A DNA stretch of 64,000 nt, taken from a candidate division TM6 bacterium GW2011_GWF2_37_49 (GTDB lineage Bacteria; Babelota; Babeliae; Babelales; RVW-14). The position numbers were made by a program, and so were the translations under genes. The DNA lies in contig CAMATL010000002.1 in assembly GCA_945861145.1 (NCBI GenBank), forward strand, positions 1-64,000, read 5' to 3'. The notes under the pieces were generated by a model. That model did no database searches and had not been told where the DNA came from. It was given only the letters and a program-made list of their open reading frames with translations. Positions 34,700 to 44,094 of this stretch are shown in pieces. Positions within the stretch are counted from its first letter, which is position 1; every line of letters starts with the position of its first letter.

Positions 34700-35590
34700 T
34701 TACTCTTTAGCTATGTCGCGGTGGTGTACCAGGATATTGGCATTTGGCAAGCTTGTGTTCCCCAGTTTTTCAACAAAAGAAACGGATCGATGTTTGCCGC
34801 CGGTACAGCCGATTGCTATGGTTACAAAGTATCGGCCCTCTTCGTAATATTTTTCAAGGGTTGTGCTGATGAATTGGAAAAGTAGCTGCCAGTAGCTGAT
34901 AGCTTCTGCCTTAGAGAAAACATATTCCTGCACCACAGCCTCTTTGCCGGTGAGTAGCTTAAGCTCAGGGATAAAATAGGGGTTGGGCAAAAAGCGAACA
35001 TCAAATACCAAATTGCTATCTTGTGGTAGCCCATACTTAAACCCAAATGAAACAAGATTAACGAGCATCTTGCGGTGATGTTGCGTGGCAAATGCTTGCC
35101 GTACCCAGTTGCGTAGCTCATGAACATTGAAAATATCAGTGTCTAGGGTGATGTCTGCAATTTGCATAATCGGTTCTAGAAGATGCATCTCTTCGCGAAT
35201 CGCTTCGATCAAGTGAGTTTTTTCATCAAGTAATGGATGGTTGCGCCGTGTTTCTTGAAACCGTTTAATCAAGGTTTCTTCACTAGCCTTAAGAAACATA
35301 ATTTTAAGCTGATGAAAAGGGCCTGCTTGCTTGAGCTTGGCAACCTCTTCAAGAAAGTGTTGTAGGTATTGTTGGCCGCGAGCATCGATACCGAGTGCTA
35401 CCTTAAGCGTGTGTGGTCGTGTTTGCAGCACTAAATTAAGAAAAGTGAAAATCAAAGGTACTGGCAAATTATCGACACAATAAAACCCCGAGTCTTCAAG
35501 TGTGCGCATGACGCTTGTCTTGCCGGCACCTGAAAGGCCCGTAACGATAAGGATCAAAAATTCTTGGTCTGGAGCTGAGGTATGATTCAT
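34700..35590 (-). CDS. rapZ: RNase adapter protein RapZ (YvcJ family nucleotide-binding protein)
   Basis: The N-terminal P-loop GLSGAGKTS is followed by the family signature MRTLEDSGFYCVDNLPVPLI, then GIDARGQQYL, LKASEETLIKRFQETRRNHPL, and the C-terminal GLPQDSNLVFDVRFLPNPYFIPEL and IAIGCTGGKHRSV. In E. coli RapZ guides RNase E to the small RNA GlmZ and so controls amino-sugar synthesis; in other phyla the role is less clear. The 296-residue length is normal. It is divergent from the protease gene, with 126 bp between the starts and a TATAAT at 35674-35679 facing the protease gene. Confidence 0.93.
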   Translation of the reverse strand: MNHTSAPDQEFLILIVTGLSGAGKTSVMRTLEDSGFYCVDNLPVPLIFTFLNLVLQTRPHTLKVALGIDARGQQYLQHFLEEVAKLKQAGPFHQLKIMFLKASEETLIKRFQETRRNHPLLDEKTHLIEAIREEMHLLEPIMQIADITLDTDIFNVHELRNWVRQAFATQHHRKMLVNLVSFGFKYGLPQDSNLVFDVRFLPNPYFIPELKLLTGKEAVVQEYVFSKAEAISYWQLLFQFISTTLEKYYEEGRYFVTIAIGCTGGKHRSVSFVEKLGNTSLPNANILVHHRDIAKE

Positions 35591-35716
35591 ATGGCCACCG
35601 GCATTGGTCTATGTTTTTCAATGTTTTTTACAGCACTGGTGTTAACGACGTAGGGCATGATAGTGTAATGACTTATAATAAGTAAGCAAAAATAATCTAA
35701 AAAAAAGGAGCCTGGT

Positions 35717-37381
35717 ATGGCCAGAAAAAAGATTAGTATCATCCTGATCCCGTTTTTATTTGCGGGGATCAGTGCCATCAGTGATGATAAGCTGGTACAG
35801 CCTGCGCAAAAAAAATTACTCACAAAATCAACATACGTGCCTCAGGCTAAGCAGCTTATAGCAGCAAAGAAAAAGGTAGATAAATCATTGAAGTCGGGGC
35901 AAAAAAAAGTGCAGCGCGGTGATGCCGAGCGGGATATTTTTCAATGGTTTCAAACGTATTCTGAAGTGGTGAGTCTAGTAGAAGGCAAAGCATTTCGTAC
36001 GGTCGACTTTGGCCAATTTATCCAAGATTCGCTTAAAGCTGCGGTGTCGCAAGTAGATGCGCATTCGGCTTTTTTTTCACGCGAAAGTTATAAGTCTGCA
36101 CTTGAATCAACATCGGGTGAATTTTCAGGTATTGGTGTAAGTATCATCAGTAAGACACCAGATGATGAGGCATTGGCAATTATTGATGTTATCCAGCAGG
36201 GGCCTGCTGAGCGGGCTGGTTTGCACGCTGGTGACAAAATCGTAGAAGTTGATGGCGAAAAGCTCCGTGGGCTAGCGACTGATGAAGTAGTTGCTAAATT
36301 GAAGGGCCGTATTGGCACTAAGGTTGGGCTCAAAATTATCCGCGATAAGCGCCCCATGTCATTTAAGGTAATGCGTGAGCTGATCAAAGATCAGACATCA
36401 TTGTGTTATTTATTCAAGCAGCAGAGTGTGTACTATTTATCACTTAAAATTTTTAATGAAATGTCAGCTAAGCAGATTTCTGATTTGTTGAGCACTGCTA
36501 ACGAAGGGCGTTGTCGCGGTATTATCCTCGATTTGCGTCGCAATCCTGGTGGTACGCTTGACGCGGCTATCGAAGTGGCAGAGCTATTTGTGGACAAAGG
36601 TTCTAAAGTAGTTATGACGCGTGATCGTGATCGCAAGCTGGTGGCAGAGTATAAAACATCCAAAGACCCGATACTCAAAAGCGATGTGCCTATTTTTATT
36701 TTGATTGATAACTTTACTGCCTCAGCTGCAGAAATTTTAGCTGGGTGCCTCAAGCATCATTCCGAACAAACTGGCGGCAAGCGCAAACTTATGGTTTTCC
36801 TTCTTGGAATTCCAACCTTTGGTAAAGGTTCAGTGCAAGAGCTGATTCCAATTAAAAATGGCTGTGCGCTTAAGCTCACCTCTATGCTTTACTTTTTGCC
36901 AGGTGATACTTCTATTCAGGCCGAAGGAATACAGCCAGACTTTTTGGTAAAGCCAAAGATGGTGCCGGCTGATGAGATGCGTTGGGTGCAGGAACTGTAC
37001 GGCAAAGAGTCGTCACTCAAAAACTTTATTACCAAAGAAGAAGTTGCTGGTGGCAAAAAAGTGAAGAAACAAGCTGACGAGGGCGGAGGCTTTTGGAAGC
37101 GATTATTCAATAGTGGTGAGGCTGAGCCCGTGATAGAAGTGTCGGGGAAACCAGACGTTGAGAGCGAAAATCCTGCCGAAGATAAAAAAAGCTGGGAACA
37201 GCGTCAGCAAGAAACGCTGATGGGTGATCAGCAAGTGCAGACATGTGTCAATATGATTAGCTTTCTGCAGCTAGCACGCAAGGCTCATCCTGGTGAAGTT
37301 GAAACGCGTAGCAAAGCGTTGAAGTTTTTGAAAGAGCATTTTGTGACTGATGAGCCAGCGGTAGTTGAAAAAATTAAATAA
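35717..37381 (+). CDS. C-terminal processing peptidase (S41 family, PDZ)
   Basis: A periplasmic tail-specific serine protease. Signal peptide about 1-21; PDZ domain about 133-210 (FSGIGVSIISKTPDDEALAI, GPAERAGLHAGDKIVEVDG); S41 core with IILDLRRNPGGTLDAAIEVAELF, the catalytic Ser336 in DNFTASAAEIL and Lys370 in PTFGKGSVQEL, and QAEGIQPDFLV at the end of the core. A further 130 residues, charged and low in complexity, follow. An AAGGAG site precedes ATG 35717. It likely trims periplasmic or exported proteins. A 19-bp hairpin follows. Confidence 0.93.
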   Translation: MARKKISIILIPFLFAGISAISDDKLVQPAQKKLLTKSTYVPQAKQLIAAKKKVDKSLKSGQKKVQRGDAERDIFQWFQTYSEVVSLVEGKAFRTVDFGQFIQDSLKAAVSQVDAHSAFFSRESYKSALESTSGEFSGIGVSIISKTPDDEALAIIDVIQQGPAERAGLHAGDKIVEVDGEKLRGLATDEVVAKLKGRIGTKVGLKIIRDKRPMSFKVMRELIKDQTSLCYLFKQQSVYYLSLKIFNEMSAKQISDLLSTANEGRCRGIILDLRRNPGGTLDAAIEVAELFVDKGSKVVMTRDRDRKLVAEYKTSKDPILKSDVPIFILIDNFTASAAEILAGCLKHHSEQTGGKRKLMVFLLGIPTFGKGSVQELIPIKNGCALKLTSMLYFLPGDTSIQAEGIQPDFLVKPKMVPADEMRWVQELYGKESSLKNFITKEEVAGGKKVKKQADEGGGFWKRLFNSGEAEPVIEVSGKPDVESENPAEDKKSWEQRQQETLMGDQQVQTCVNMISFLQLARKAHPGEVETRSKALKFLKEHFVTDEPAVVEKIK

Positions 37382-37401
37382 AATAGTTGTATTTTTTAGC
37401 A

Positions 37402-37445
37402 TAAATAAGAGTGGGGGCGTATAAAAACGCCCCCACTCTTATTTA
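37402..37445. terminator. bidirectional hairpin terminator
   Basis: A 19-bp perfect stem (37402-37420 with 37427-37445) between the convergent protease gene and ABC permease gene. Confidence 0.9.
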
Positions 37446-37461
37446 TTAAACCAATTATCTT

Positions 37462-38244
37462 TTAGAGATAATCAAGCCTCTCTTGCATTTTTCTATTACC
37501 AAAGTACAGAAACAATGCTGAAAACAGCGCCATTATCCCAATGCACCCCCAGAAATTTAAAAATAGTCCTTCACCCAAAGAAGCGCCTTTGATCGCTTCA
37601 AATGCGTAGGTAAAGGGGTTGAGTAAATTGATATAAGCAAGTACGGGCGATACTTGCTTTAAGGTGTACCAGTTAAATTGGGAGCCACCAAAAAACCATA
37701 GTGGGAATAGAAATCGGCACCATACGTTCAAGATGTGGTTCATTGTTGGTGTGTATGCAATCATAATTATGCAGAAAAACCCACACATCAAATGCAATGC
37801 AATGAAGGCCAGTGCAAATTTAAATGGGTGTATGGCGCTTAGCTGCAGGTGACTGCCCATAATAAGCTTGCCGACGGGTAAAATAAAGAGTGTCAAAATA
37901 GCGCTATGGATGGCAAAGTACATGGCTTTTTGCACAAGCAACAACCAACCTGGAATCGGCAAAGTCAGCTGGTAGCTAATAGTTCTATCACCATCAAGAT
38001 CTGAGACAGTCATAGAAGTATTGCCAAAGCATTCAAAAACGCCGCAGCTCACAATTGATGCAATGAGCGTCATGCTCCCATATGCCTGTGTAATGCCGAG
38101 GTGCGGCAATACGTAGGTGGCAATAGCGGCAGTGCTGCTTACCCAGATGAGTGTATTGGCTATGGTGTCGGTTAATTTTTGACCCATTAAGATCATGTCT
38201 GTAATTAAGAGTTCTTTGGTGATGCGTAGGTAGTGACTTATCAT
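37462..38244 (-). CDS. ABC-2 type transporter permease (second system)
   Basis: 260 residues with about six membrane helices and the ABC-2 layout, including FPLWFFGGSQFNWYTLKQVSPVLAYINLLNPFTYAFEAIKG near the C-terminus, which is typical of the family. Its start overlaps the stop of the ATPase gene by 4 bp. It is the membrane half of an exporter of unknown substrate. Confidence 0.9.
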   Translation of the reverse strand: MISHYLRITKELLITDMILMGQKLTDTIANTLIWVSSTAAIATYVLPHLGITQAYGSMTLIASIVSCGVFECFGNTSMTVSDLDGDRTISYQLTLPIPGWLLLVQKAMYFAIHSAILTLFILPVGKLIMGSHLQLSAIHPFKFALAFIALHLMCGFFCIIMIAYTPTMNHILNVWCRFLFPLWFFGGSQFNWYTLKQVSPVLAYINLLNPFTYAFEAIKGASLGEGLFLNFWGCIGIMALFSALFLYFGNRKMQERLDYL

Positions 38245-38984
38245 CGTGTTTCCTCATTCATAATTTGTAGGAAGACGCTTTCTAGATTGCTCTTTTGATA
38301 CGTCGTTTTAAGGTTTTCAGGTGTATCGATCATCTTGATGTCGCCCTGATCTAAGATGCAGATGCGATCAGAAAGCACCTCAGCTTCATCAAGATAGTGT
38401 GTGGTGAGTAGTACTGCGATGTTGAGTTTTTTAAGATCGCGAATAATCTCCCAAAGCTGATGCCTGATGTGAGGGTCAAGGCCAACCGTAGGCTCATCCA
38501 AGATCACAAGCTTGGGGTTGGTGAGTAGTGAGCGTGCGATCACTACTCGTTGTTTGTAGCCACCAGAAAGCACGTAAGGGCATTCATGCTGGTATTTGCC
38601 TAGTTGGAATTGCTCAATCAGCACATCAATTTTCGCTGCAGCCTCTTTGGCTGGAATGTTAAAATATGCTGCCGCGCGTTCAAGATTTTGCCGCACGGTA
38701 AGCATCCCATTGAGGTTTGGCTTTTGAGGGCAGTAGCCGATGATGCCACGGTACGCCGGCAACTGGTTGTAAATTGATTTGCCTTGATATGAAATATTGC
38801 CGGTTGATGCTGGGATCAGTGAGGCAATAATGGAAGACAAGGTGGTCTTGCCGGCGCCGTTCACACCAAGCAAGCCAATAATTTCCCCTTCAAAAATAGT
38901 CAATGAAATATCATTGAGCGCTTTGCGTGCGCCAAAGTTTTTGCTGACGTGCGAAAGCACGAGCAGCGCTTTGGAATCGGTCAT
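38241..38984 (-). CDS. ABC transporter ATP-binding protein (second system)
   Basis: 247 residues. Walker A GLLGVNGAGKTTL, signature LSGGYKQRVVIARSLL (Gln replaced by Tyr), Walker B PKLVILDEPTVGLDPH, switch His in LLTTHYLDEAE. It lacks the C-terminal extension of the ATPase at 26.6 kb, so the two exporters are not recent duplicates. Confidence 0.93.
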   Translation of the reverse strand: MTDSKALLVLSHVSKNFGARKALNDISLTIFEGEIIGLLGVNGAGKTTLSSIIASLIPASTGNISYQGKSIYNQLPAYRGIIGYCPQKPNLNGMLTVRQNLERAAAYFNIPAKEAAAKIDVLIEQFQLGKYQHECPYVLSGGYKQRVVIARSLLTNPKLVILDEPTVGLDPHIRHQLWEIIRDLKKLNIAVLLTTHYLDEAEVLSDRICILDQGDIKMIDTPENLKTTYQKSNLESVFLQIMNEETR

Positions 38985-39343
38985 ATCCGGTCCTTTGCGT
39001 AATTAGAAAAGGTATAATTTTACCGCCAAAGCGGTACGAATAATTTTGTTAGAAAATGAGCGAATAACGAATGCCCCCGTTAAGCATTGTTATCAATGAA
39101 TATCGCAGTTAAAAACGGCTGCGTTAAGCCACAATGATATTTTTTACCATGGCACAATCCCATCATCGGTAAAATTAATTGATTTATGAAAAAAGACGTA
39201 ATGCATACTCTAAGAAAAAATTACCACAGGGTCAAGGAATTATAGAAAGATTTGAAGATTTATGCAGTTTTGCGGTGGTTTTTAGTAGATTAAGGATGTG
39301 TTAAAATAGCACTATCAGTTTAAATTTATAGTGAGGGGTTTTT
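38985..39343. other. intergenic region, no gene seen
   Basis: 359 bp between divergent genes, AT-rich. I find no convincing ORF, tRNA or strong promoter; it must hold the promoters of both the ABC exporter and the M48 peptidase. Confidence 0.5.
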
Positions 39344-40468
39344 ATGAATAAGCAGATAATTGGTTTACTGGGCGGTTTCTGTATGGGTTTAATGGTGGGT
39401 GTTTGCGCTGATGAATCTGATCAAGGGCTTTTTATTCCCGAAGTTCTTTCTCTTGGAGTTAATGCTTTGGCTGATTTTAAAGCGGATCGACCAGATTTTA
39501 CGAGCGACAATAAAGAATTTGTTGAAACAGTTGATCGAGAAATTGAAATGTTACGCTCTCGTTATGGACGTATTTCGATTGATCTAGAAGATGAAGATGT
39601 GAAAGCGCTGGCTCCAGAGTTAGCTAATTTTATCTGTGGCGGGGTACAAAAAGTAGCTGAACATGCAAAGATAAAAAAACCTGGCATAAAATTGCAACTT
39701 CAAGACAGTAATCTGCAGTACAATGCGGCAGCTCGCCAAGCAAGGCAGATTAACATTTTAACTAAAAATACTTATTTGGTTAATCAAGCGACGGGGCAGA
39801 AAACACTTGTTAATACGGAGACTGAGACTGACGTAGATAAGATTAGTGATATTGAAGTGGGTGCAGAACTGGTTAGGCTTTTTGTGTGGCGGCGTGATCG
39901 GCCGGTGCTCATGGCCGCTATTCTTGGGCATGAGGTGGGGCACATCGTATTTGAACACCAGGATGAAGCGGTGGTTAATGAGCATGAAGCGGATCTTTTT
40001 GCCGCTAAGCTCTTGAAGAAAAAGACCGATTTAATTGTAGCGCTGGATATGCTTTCACTTGCTGCGCATGTGTACAATAGTCTTAAAAGTATCGTTACCG
40101 ATAAAAAGCTTGTCTATGATTTGGTACGAGCAGCTGTTAATCGCGTGGTGATGGATGTTCCTGATTTAGGTGAGCTTGGTACTGCTACTTCACATGCTTA
40201 TGTGGCTACCGCAGTATTTAACGCGCTAGAAAAAGCGGACAAAAAAATTATAGTTAGCGGCAACTGGGAAGATGCTGTATTTGAAGTGTATCGAGCAGTC
40301 AAGCGAGCTTGTACAGTGCCAAGTGCTGTGTTTGGTGTGCCATCAGAAGAAATCCAAGCTTTGTGTCTTGAGATGGAGCGTAAGGCGACTTATCTTCAAT
40401 CATTTAAGTTAACCCACCCAACCCCATTTAATCGTCGTGCGTTAATTGAGGCTATTTCAAAAAAATAA
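39344..40468 (+). CDS. exported M48-family zinc metallopeptidase
   Basis: Signal peptide about 1-22 (cleavage after VCA), ribosome site GAGGGG. The zinc motif HEVGH (196-200) and the third ligand in NEHEADLFAAKLL (Glu213) are the M48 signature (HExxH plus ExxAD). The 374 residues contain no BepA TPR tail. It probably acts in envelope quality control or on secreted substrates. The C-terminal THPTPFNRRALI matches the usual M48 tail (HPp...R). Confidence 0.88.
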   Translation: MNKQIIGLLGGFCMGLMVGVCADESDQGLFIPEVLSLGVNALADFKADRPDFTSDNKEFVETVDREIEMLRSRYGRISIDLEDEDVKALAPELANFICGGVQKVAEHAKIKKPGIKLQLQDSNLQYNAAARQARQINILTKNTYLVNQATGQKTLVNTETETDVDKISDIEVGAELVRLFVWRRDRPVLMAAILGHEVGHIVFEHQDEAVVNEHEADLFAAKLLKKKTDLIVALDMLSLAAHVYNSLKSIVTDKKLVYDLVRAAVNRVVMDVPDLGELGTATSHAYVATAVFNALEKADKKIIVSGNWEDAVFEVYRAVKRACTVPSAVFGVPSEEIQALCLEMERKATYLQSFKLTHPTPFNRRALIEAISKK

Positions 40469-40491
40469 AGAGGGTTGGCTCATATGATGAC

Positions 40492-40798
40492 TAGGTTCTG
40501 TTGAGTTTTTAAAAAATTAAAACTGTGAGTATCTCAGAAGAGTATGACCTAGAAGTCCTGTCATTCCGGGGTTTTGGGGCCCCGGAATCCAGCGAGAATG
40601 CTGATTGATGCGAGATCTATGAGCGCTTTAGACCAAGCTCTAATATTTTTTGAATTGGCCACGAATAAAGAATTTGATATTAAGAATGGATCCCAGGGCC
40701 CCAAAACCCCGGGATGACAGAATCGTTGATTCAATAGTTTTTTTCAGAAATTGACAACATAAACAACAATGCTAATTTGAAAAATTCAACAGATCCTA
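40492..40798. mobile_element. MITE-like element (family A), 307 bp
   Basis: The ends are about 25-bp imperfect inverted repeats (TAGGTTCTGTTGAGTTTTT at 40492 and the complement of TAGGATCTGTTGAATTTTT ending at 40798). Inside, TCATTCCGGGGTTTTGGGGC and GGGCCCCAAAACCCCGGGATGA form a second inverted pair around a 110-bp centre. Both ends carry CTAG, possibly the target site. There is no transposase ORF. Other copies: 11736 (degenerate) and 63827 (cut by the window end). Confidence 0.75.
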
Positions 40799-40873
40799 GA
40801 TCCCAGGTCTTATAACCAGAGAGCATTTTCTTGAAATGACTGTATTGGGCAAGGCACTGAAAATTATTTTTGA

Positions 40874-42118
40874 CTAATTTTTGCGACGACTTTTCCGCTT
40901 TCTTGCACATGGTGGTGTTGCGGCGTGCGATGTATGTGTAACAAGCTGTTGGCTGCTTGTCGACACAATTGGAGGCAATGCTAGGGCTGGCGGTGTAATT
41001 ACCGTTTTTGCGGTAAAGTTTTTAATGTGTTGAGCTAGTTCGTTGGGCACCTCGCTACGCATGCGCAGTGCAAGATCCTGTTTGTTTTTGATTAAGTCTA
41101 TTGATGTGCAGCTCGTCTCTGTGGTTTGTTTAAAGCCAAGCCAATTGAGATAGCCCGTTAAGCCAGGGGTTTGTCGATTCCAGTTGCCTTCTGTGTGTCC
41201 TGTGTGGTTGGTTCCTGCAAGAACTATGATAATATCTGCGGATCGTTGCGTAATATGCCATAGGGCGTTTGCTTCAACCATTTCGCGTAAAATAGTTTCG
41301 AGTGGCGAGTGCTGTAAGTAACTGTATAACTCTCGTTGACGGTCGCCCGCTAGCTTGGCCAATGGTATCGTGGCGATACTATTTTCGCTTAAATTAAATT
41401 TGTCGTCTAATTGTTGCACCAGCATTTTTTTTTGTGATATTTGTCTTTCTAATATTTCATCAAAAATACTACGTATCCAGCCAGAGCTTTTGGCAAGATA
41501 TTGACGCAGCGTTGCTTGAGGCGCGAGTAAATCAAATAAGGTGAGCGATTCGCTTTCAGCTTGTTGGATGATGCGCACATTTGATTGACAGTAAGGCGGA
41601 AATGGCCAACCTATAAGCGATTCTCCATAGTAAATATTGCGATGTCGGTTATCAATGTTGATGACGGGGAGAGCCTCGAGGCGAGCTGCGACTTCTGAGC
41701 GTTGTTGTAAGAAGTCGCAGAGGCCTTGATAAAAGGCTTGTGAGCAGCCCCAAAAATGAAGTACTGTTGGCATTTGTTTAGGATTAGGATTGGTATAATT
41801 CTGGGCGAAGCTTTCAAAGATGTAATCTTCTTTTGCTTCTAAAACTATTTTGTCTTGAGGGCGATTGAAATAATCATTAGGACTGATTAAATTTTCAACA
41901 AGAAAAAGCACGCGGAGCGGAGTTTTATTGGGAAGCTCAGCCAAATTAAAAAATTGCGTGATGTTGTCTTCCCAGCTTCCAAGTTGGTGTTGATCGCCGC
42001 AGACCATAACTAGTTGCTGTTTATCTGCTATGCCTTTTTCAAACGTGGTCACATGGGTGATTAAACCATTTGCATAGCTAAAAAGGGTAAAAAATAAAAC
42101 AATCTGTACTCTCTGCAT
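40874..42118 (-). CDS. exported protein of unknown function with basic tail
   Basis: Signal peptide MQRVQIVLFFTLFSYANG behind a GGGGGA ribosome site. The mature protein begins HVTTFEKGIADKQQLVMVCGDQHQLG, which is repeated nowhere else here and matches no family I know. Residues about 370-400 are Pro/Ser/Thr-rich, and the chain ends in a cluster of basic residues (ARKRKSRRKN) like a eukaryotic nuclear localisation signal. Single gene; a host-directed role is speculation. Confidence 0.6.
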   Translation of the reverse strand: MQRVQIVLFFTLFSYANGLITHVTTFEKGIADKQQLVMVCGDQHQLGSWEDNITQFFNLAELPNKTPLRVLFLVENLISPNDYFNRPQDKIVLEAKEDYIFESFAQNYTNPNPKQMPTVLHFWGCSQAFYQGLCDFLQQRSEVAARLEALPVINIDNRHRNIYYGESLIGWPFPPYCQSNVRIIQQAESESLTLFDLLAPQATLRQYLAKSSGWIRSIFDEILERQISQKKMLVQQLDDKFNLSENSIATIPLAKLAGDRQRELYSYLQHSPLETILREMVEANALWHITQRSADIIIVLAGTNHTGHTEGNWNRQTPGLTGYLNWLGFKQTTETSCTSIDLIKNKQDLALRMRSEVPNELAQHIKNFTAKTVITPPALALPPIVSTSSQQLVTHTSHAATPPCARKRKSRRKN

Positions 42119-42345
42119 AATCCCCCCGGATTTTTCTTAAAAACGGCACCTATTATTAATGGACGGAAACAGTCACTTGCTCTGTTAACTATGCATGGAG
42201 CACCTTTTAGGAATCAATAACTTTAAAAATACCGTAATATGTCTGCTGAGCGCTATCTGCCAGTGCATTGAGCAATAGAGTAATGGCGGCTGTGACGGTG
42301 GAGTGAGTAATTTAGGGTTTTTTATAATTTTTTTATAATTTCATT
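42119..42345. other. intergenic region, no gene seen
   Basis: AT-rich, with runs such as TTTTATAATTTTTTTATAATT near 42320-42340. No ORF or RNA gene is evident ahead of the tRNA promoter. Confidence 0.4.
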
Positions 42346-42373
42346 TTGCTTTTTTTGCCAAAGCCCGTATACT
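42346..42373 (+). promoter_or_regulatory. probable promoter of the tRNA cluster
   Basis: TTGCTT (42346-42351), a 16-bp spacer and TATACT (42368-42373), placing a start near 42380, about 40 bases before tRNA-His. The -35 match is weak. Confidence 0.4.
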
Positions 42374-42418
42374 TCTTTTCATCATTTATACACTATGAAA
42401 TATACGAAAAAATGGCAT

Positions 42419-42495
42419 GGTAGGCGTAGCTCAGTTGGTAGAGCTCCAGATTGTGGTTCTGGCTGTCGCGGGTTCGAGTCCCGTCGCTTACCCCA
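42419..42495 (+). tRNA. tRNA-His (GTG)
   Basis: A complete cloverleaf: acceptor GTAGGCG/CGCTTAC, anticodon stem CCAGA/TCTGG with loop TTGTGGT giving anticodon GTG, and T-arm GCGGG TTCGAGT CCCGT. The extra G at position -1 opposite C73 is the tRNA-His identity element. CCA is encoded. Confidence 0.97.
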
Positions 42496-42531
42496 GTCTT
42501 TTCTTTCCGTGTCATTTAATTTAGTTTCTGT

Positions 42532-42607
42532 CGGGGCGTGGCGCAATTGGTAGCGCACTCGCTTTGGGAGCGAGGGGTTGCCAGTTCGAGTCTGGCCGCC
42601 CCGACCA
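42532..42607 (+). tRNA. tRNA-Pro (TGG)
   Basis: Acceptor CGGGGCG/CGCCCCG, anticodon stem CTCGC/GCGAG with loop TTTGGGA, anticodon TGG, T-loop TTCGAGT. CCA is encoded. Confidence 0.97.
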
Positions 42608-42631
42608 TTTTTACTGAAGCAATAAGGATTT

Positions 42632-42705
42632 GCGCCCGTAGCTCAGTTGGATAGAGCAACGGATTTCTAATCCGTAGGTCACAGGTTCGAACCCTGTCGG
42701 GCGCA
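42632..42705 (+). tRNA. tRNA-Arg (TCT)
   Basis: Acceptor GCGCCCG/CGGGCGC, anticodon stem ACGGA/TCCGT with loop TTTCTAA, anticodon TCT. Unlike the two upstream tRNAs, no CCA is encoded after discriminator A, so a CCA-adding enzyme is needed. Confidence 0.96.
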
Positions 42706-42835
42706 TAAATTTCAGCCCATACCTAGAAACAATTTTTTTAGATCGATATGTTACCCGTTAAGCTTGAATAGCTTAGCGGGATTTTTGCTTTTAGGGTGGC
42801 AGGTAAATACTAGATTTTTTAAACTTTGCTATAAA

Positions 42836-43032
42836 AGTGCTCTTCGTCCGTATCTCTCGATACTTTTCGCTACGCACAGAGGTGCTGCACGAAACACTCG
42901 AGACGGACGGAGGAGTGATCTTTGATTTGCAAGATTCTCAGAATAGAGAGAGAAGAGAGCCTTAACTTGCGTTCGCTTCGAGTGTTTTGCTCGTAGAGCA
43001 AAATGTATCGAGAAGTGCGAACTCCATAGTTT
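42836..43032. repeat. palindromic repeat region (family C-like)
   Basis: It contains CGAAACACTCGAGACGGACGG on one side and CGAGTGTTTTGC...GCAAAATGTATCGAG on the other, the same motifs as the arms of the element at 34.4 kb. No gene is present between the tRNAs and the gene ending at 43048. Confidence 0.55.
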
Positions 43033-43047
43033 CGAATAAAGCAAAGT

Positions 43048-44094
43048 CTAACGAGTTGGCAGTTTGTCTCGTCCTAAGGCGGTACTTATTTGGTGAGTGG
43101 TTTGTAGTGCAGGCAGCAATTGAGCAATGTCTCGAGCATTGTCAATCCAGCTGGCAATATCGGTAAAAGTAATTTTCTCTACGATGGCCTCAGGAGCATC
43201 GTCTTCGGTCCCCTCGATGACACGATCAATACTTGCAAGGCACTGATCAAAAAACAATTGTTGGTCTTCAAGTTTTTGCTTAATAAGGCGCATGCCTTCG
43301 ATGGAATGGTTTTGCACCTCTGTGATTGCTGCGCGTGAATTATTATTCACCTGTTCGATACGCTCTTGCAGTATTGCCTGCTGCTGGGTGAGCGATTCTT
43401 GTATTAATTCATTTTGTTTGATCTGTATGGTATTCACTAAATTATCATCTGTGATTTGAGTAGAAAGCTCGTCAATTGTGATTTGAGTTTGTTTGAGTTG
43501 TATTTTTGTTGCTGCAAGAGTTTCGTTTTGGTGTTTGATATAGTGATATGTGCTTGCTGCCAGCGTAATGCCAATGGCTACGCTAATGCTGATGCTAAAC
43601 CAAAAACACAACATTTTTTTACGTTCTTGCTGCAGAAAAGGAGCGAGTGCTCCTGAGACACTTAGTACTGCTTGGTTAGCATAGCAATCAATGTCCTTGT
43701 CTTTTTCTGGCGGTGTGAGCATTGTTTGTTGTGGAATGTGCATGTTTGTAGTTGCTTGTGTGAGCTGCGTAAGGGTGTAAAGAACTTGCAAGCTTGTGGG
43801 AGCATCAAGAATTAATTTTGCCAGCTCTTGGGCTATTACGATTGCTTGAGTTGTTGGCTTGAGCTTAAGTGCTCGTGCAATACATTCTAACAAAATCTTG
43901 CCGTATGTTTGATTGGTGAATTCTTCGTCGCAAATGATGATAGTTTGATTGGCAAGATCAAGAGATGCCTGTGACGGCAGCTCTGCGCTTGCCAGAGCGA
44001 GCTGCAAAAGGCTTGCGTCTATGCTGTTTAGCTGTGACGCTTTTAAAGAAGCAGAAAAAAAAAGAAGAACAAAAAATATGCCTCCTTTTATCAT
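43048..44094 (-). CDS. exported/membrane coiled-coil protein of unknown function
   Basis: AAAGGA lies 8 bases before the ATG. Signal peptide about 1-19 (ending LKA), an N-terminal helical domain, one membrane helix (about 161-183), then a long coiled coil (about 188-290, ITIDELSTQI, QERIEQV) and a short tail. The topology suggests a periplasmic N-domain and a cytoplasmic coiled coil, or a membrane-anchored effector. No family recognised. Confidence 0.65.
   Translation of the reverse strand: MIKGGIFFVLLFFSASLKASQLNSIDASLLQLALASAELPSQASLDLANQTIIICDEEFTNQTYGKILLECIARALKLKPTTQAIVIAQELAKLILDAPTSLQVLYTLTQLTQATTNMHIPQQTMLTPPEKDKDIDCYANQAVLSVSGALAPFLQQERKKMLCFWFSISISVAIGITLAASTYHYIKHQNETLAATKIQLKQTQITIDELSTQITDDNLVNTIQIKQNELIQESLTQQQAILQERIEQVNNNSRAAITEVQNHSIEGMRLIKQKLEDQQLFFDQCLASIDRVIEGTEDDAPEAIVEKITFTDIASWIDNARDIAQLLPALQTTHQISTALGRDKLPTR

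Noticed and set aside
42829..43044. 71-codon minus-strand frame
   Set aside because: It lies wholly within palindromic repeat DNA and has no recognisable protein features.
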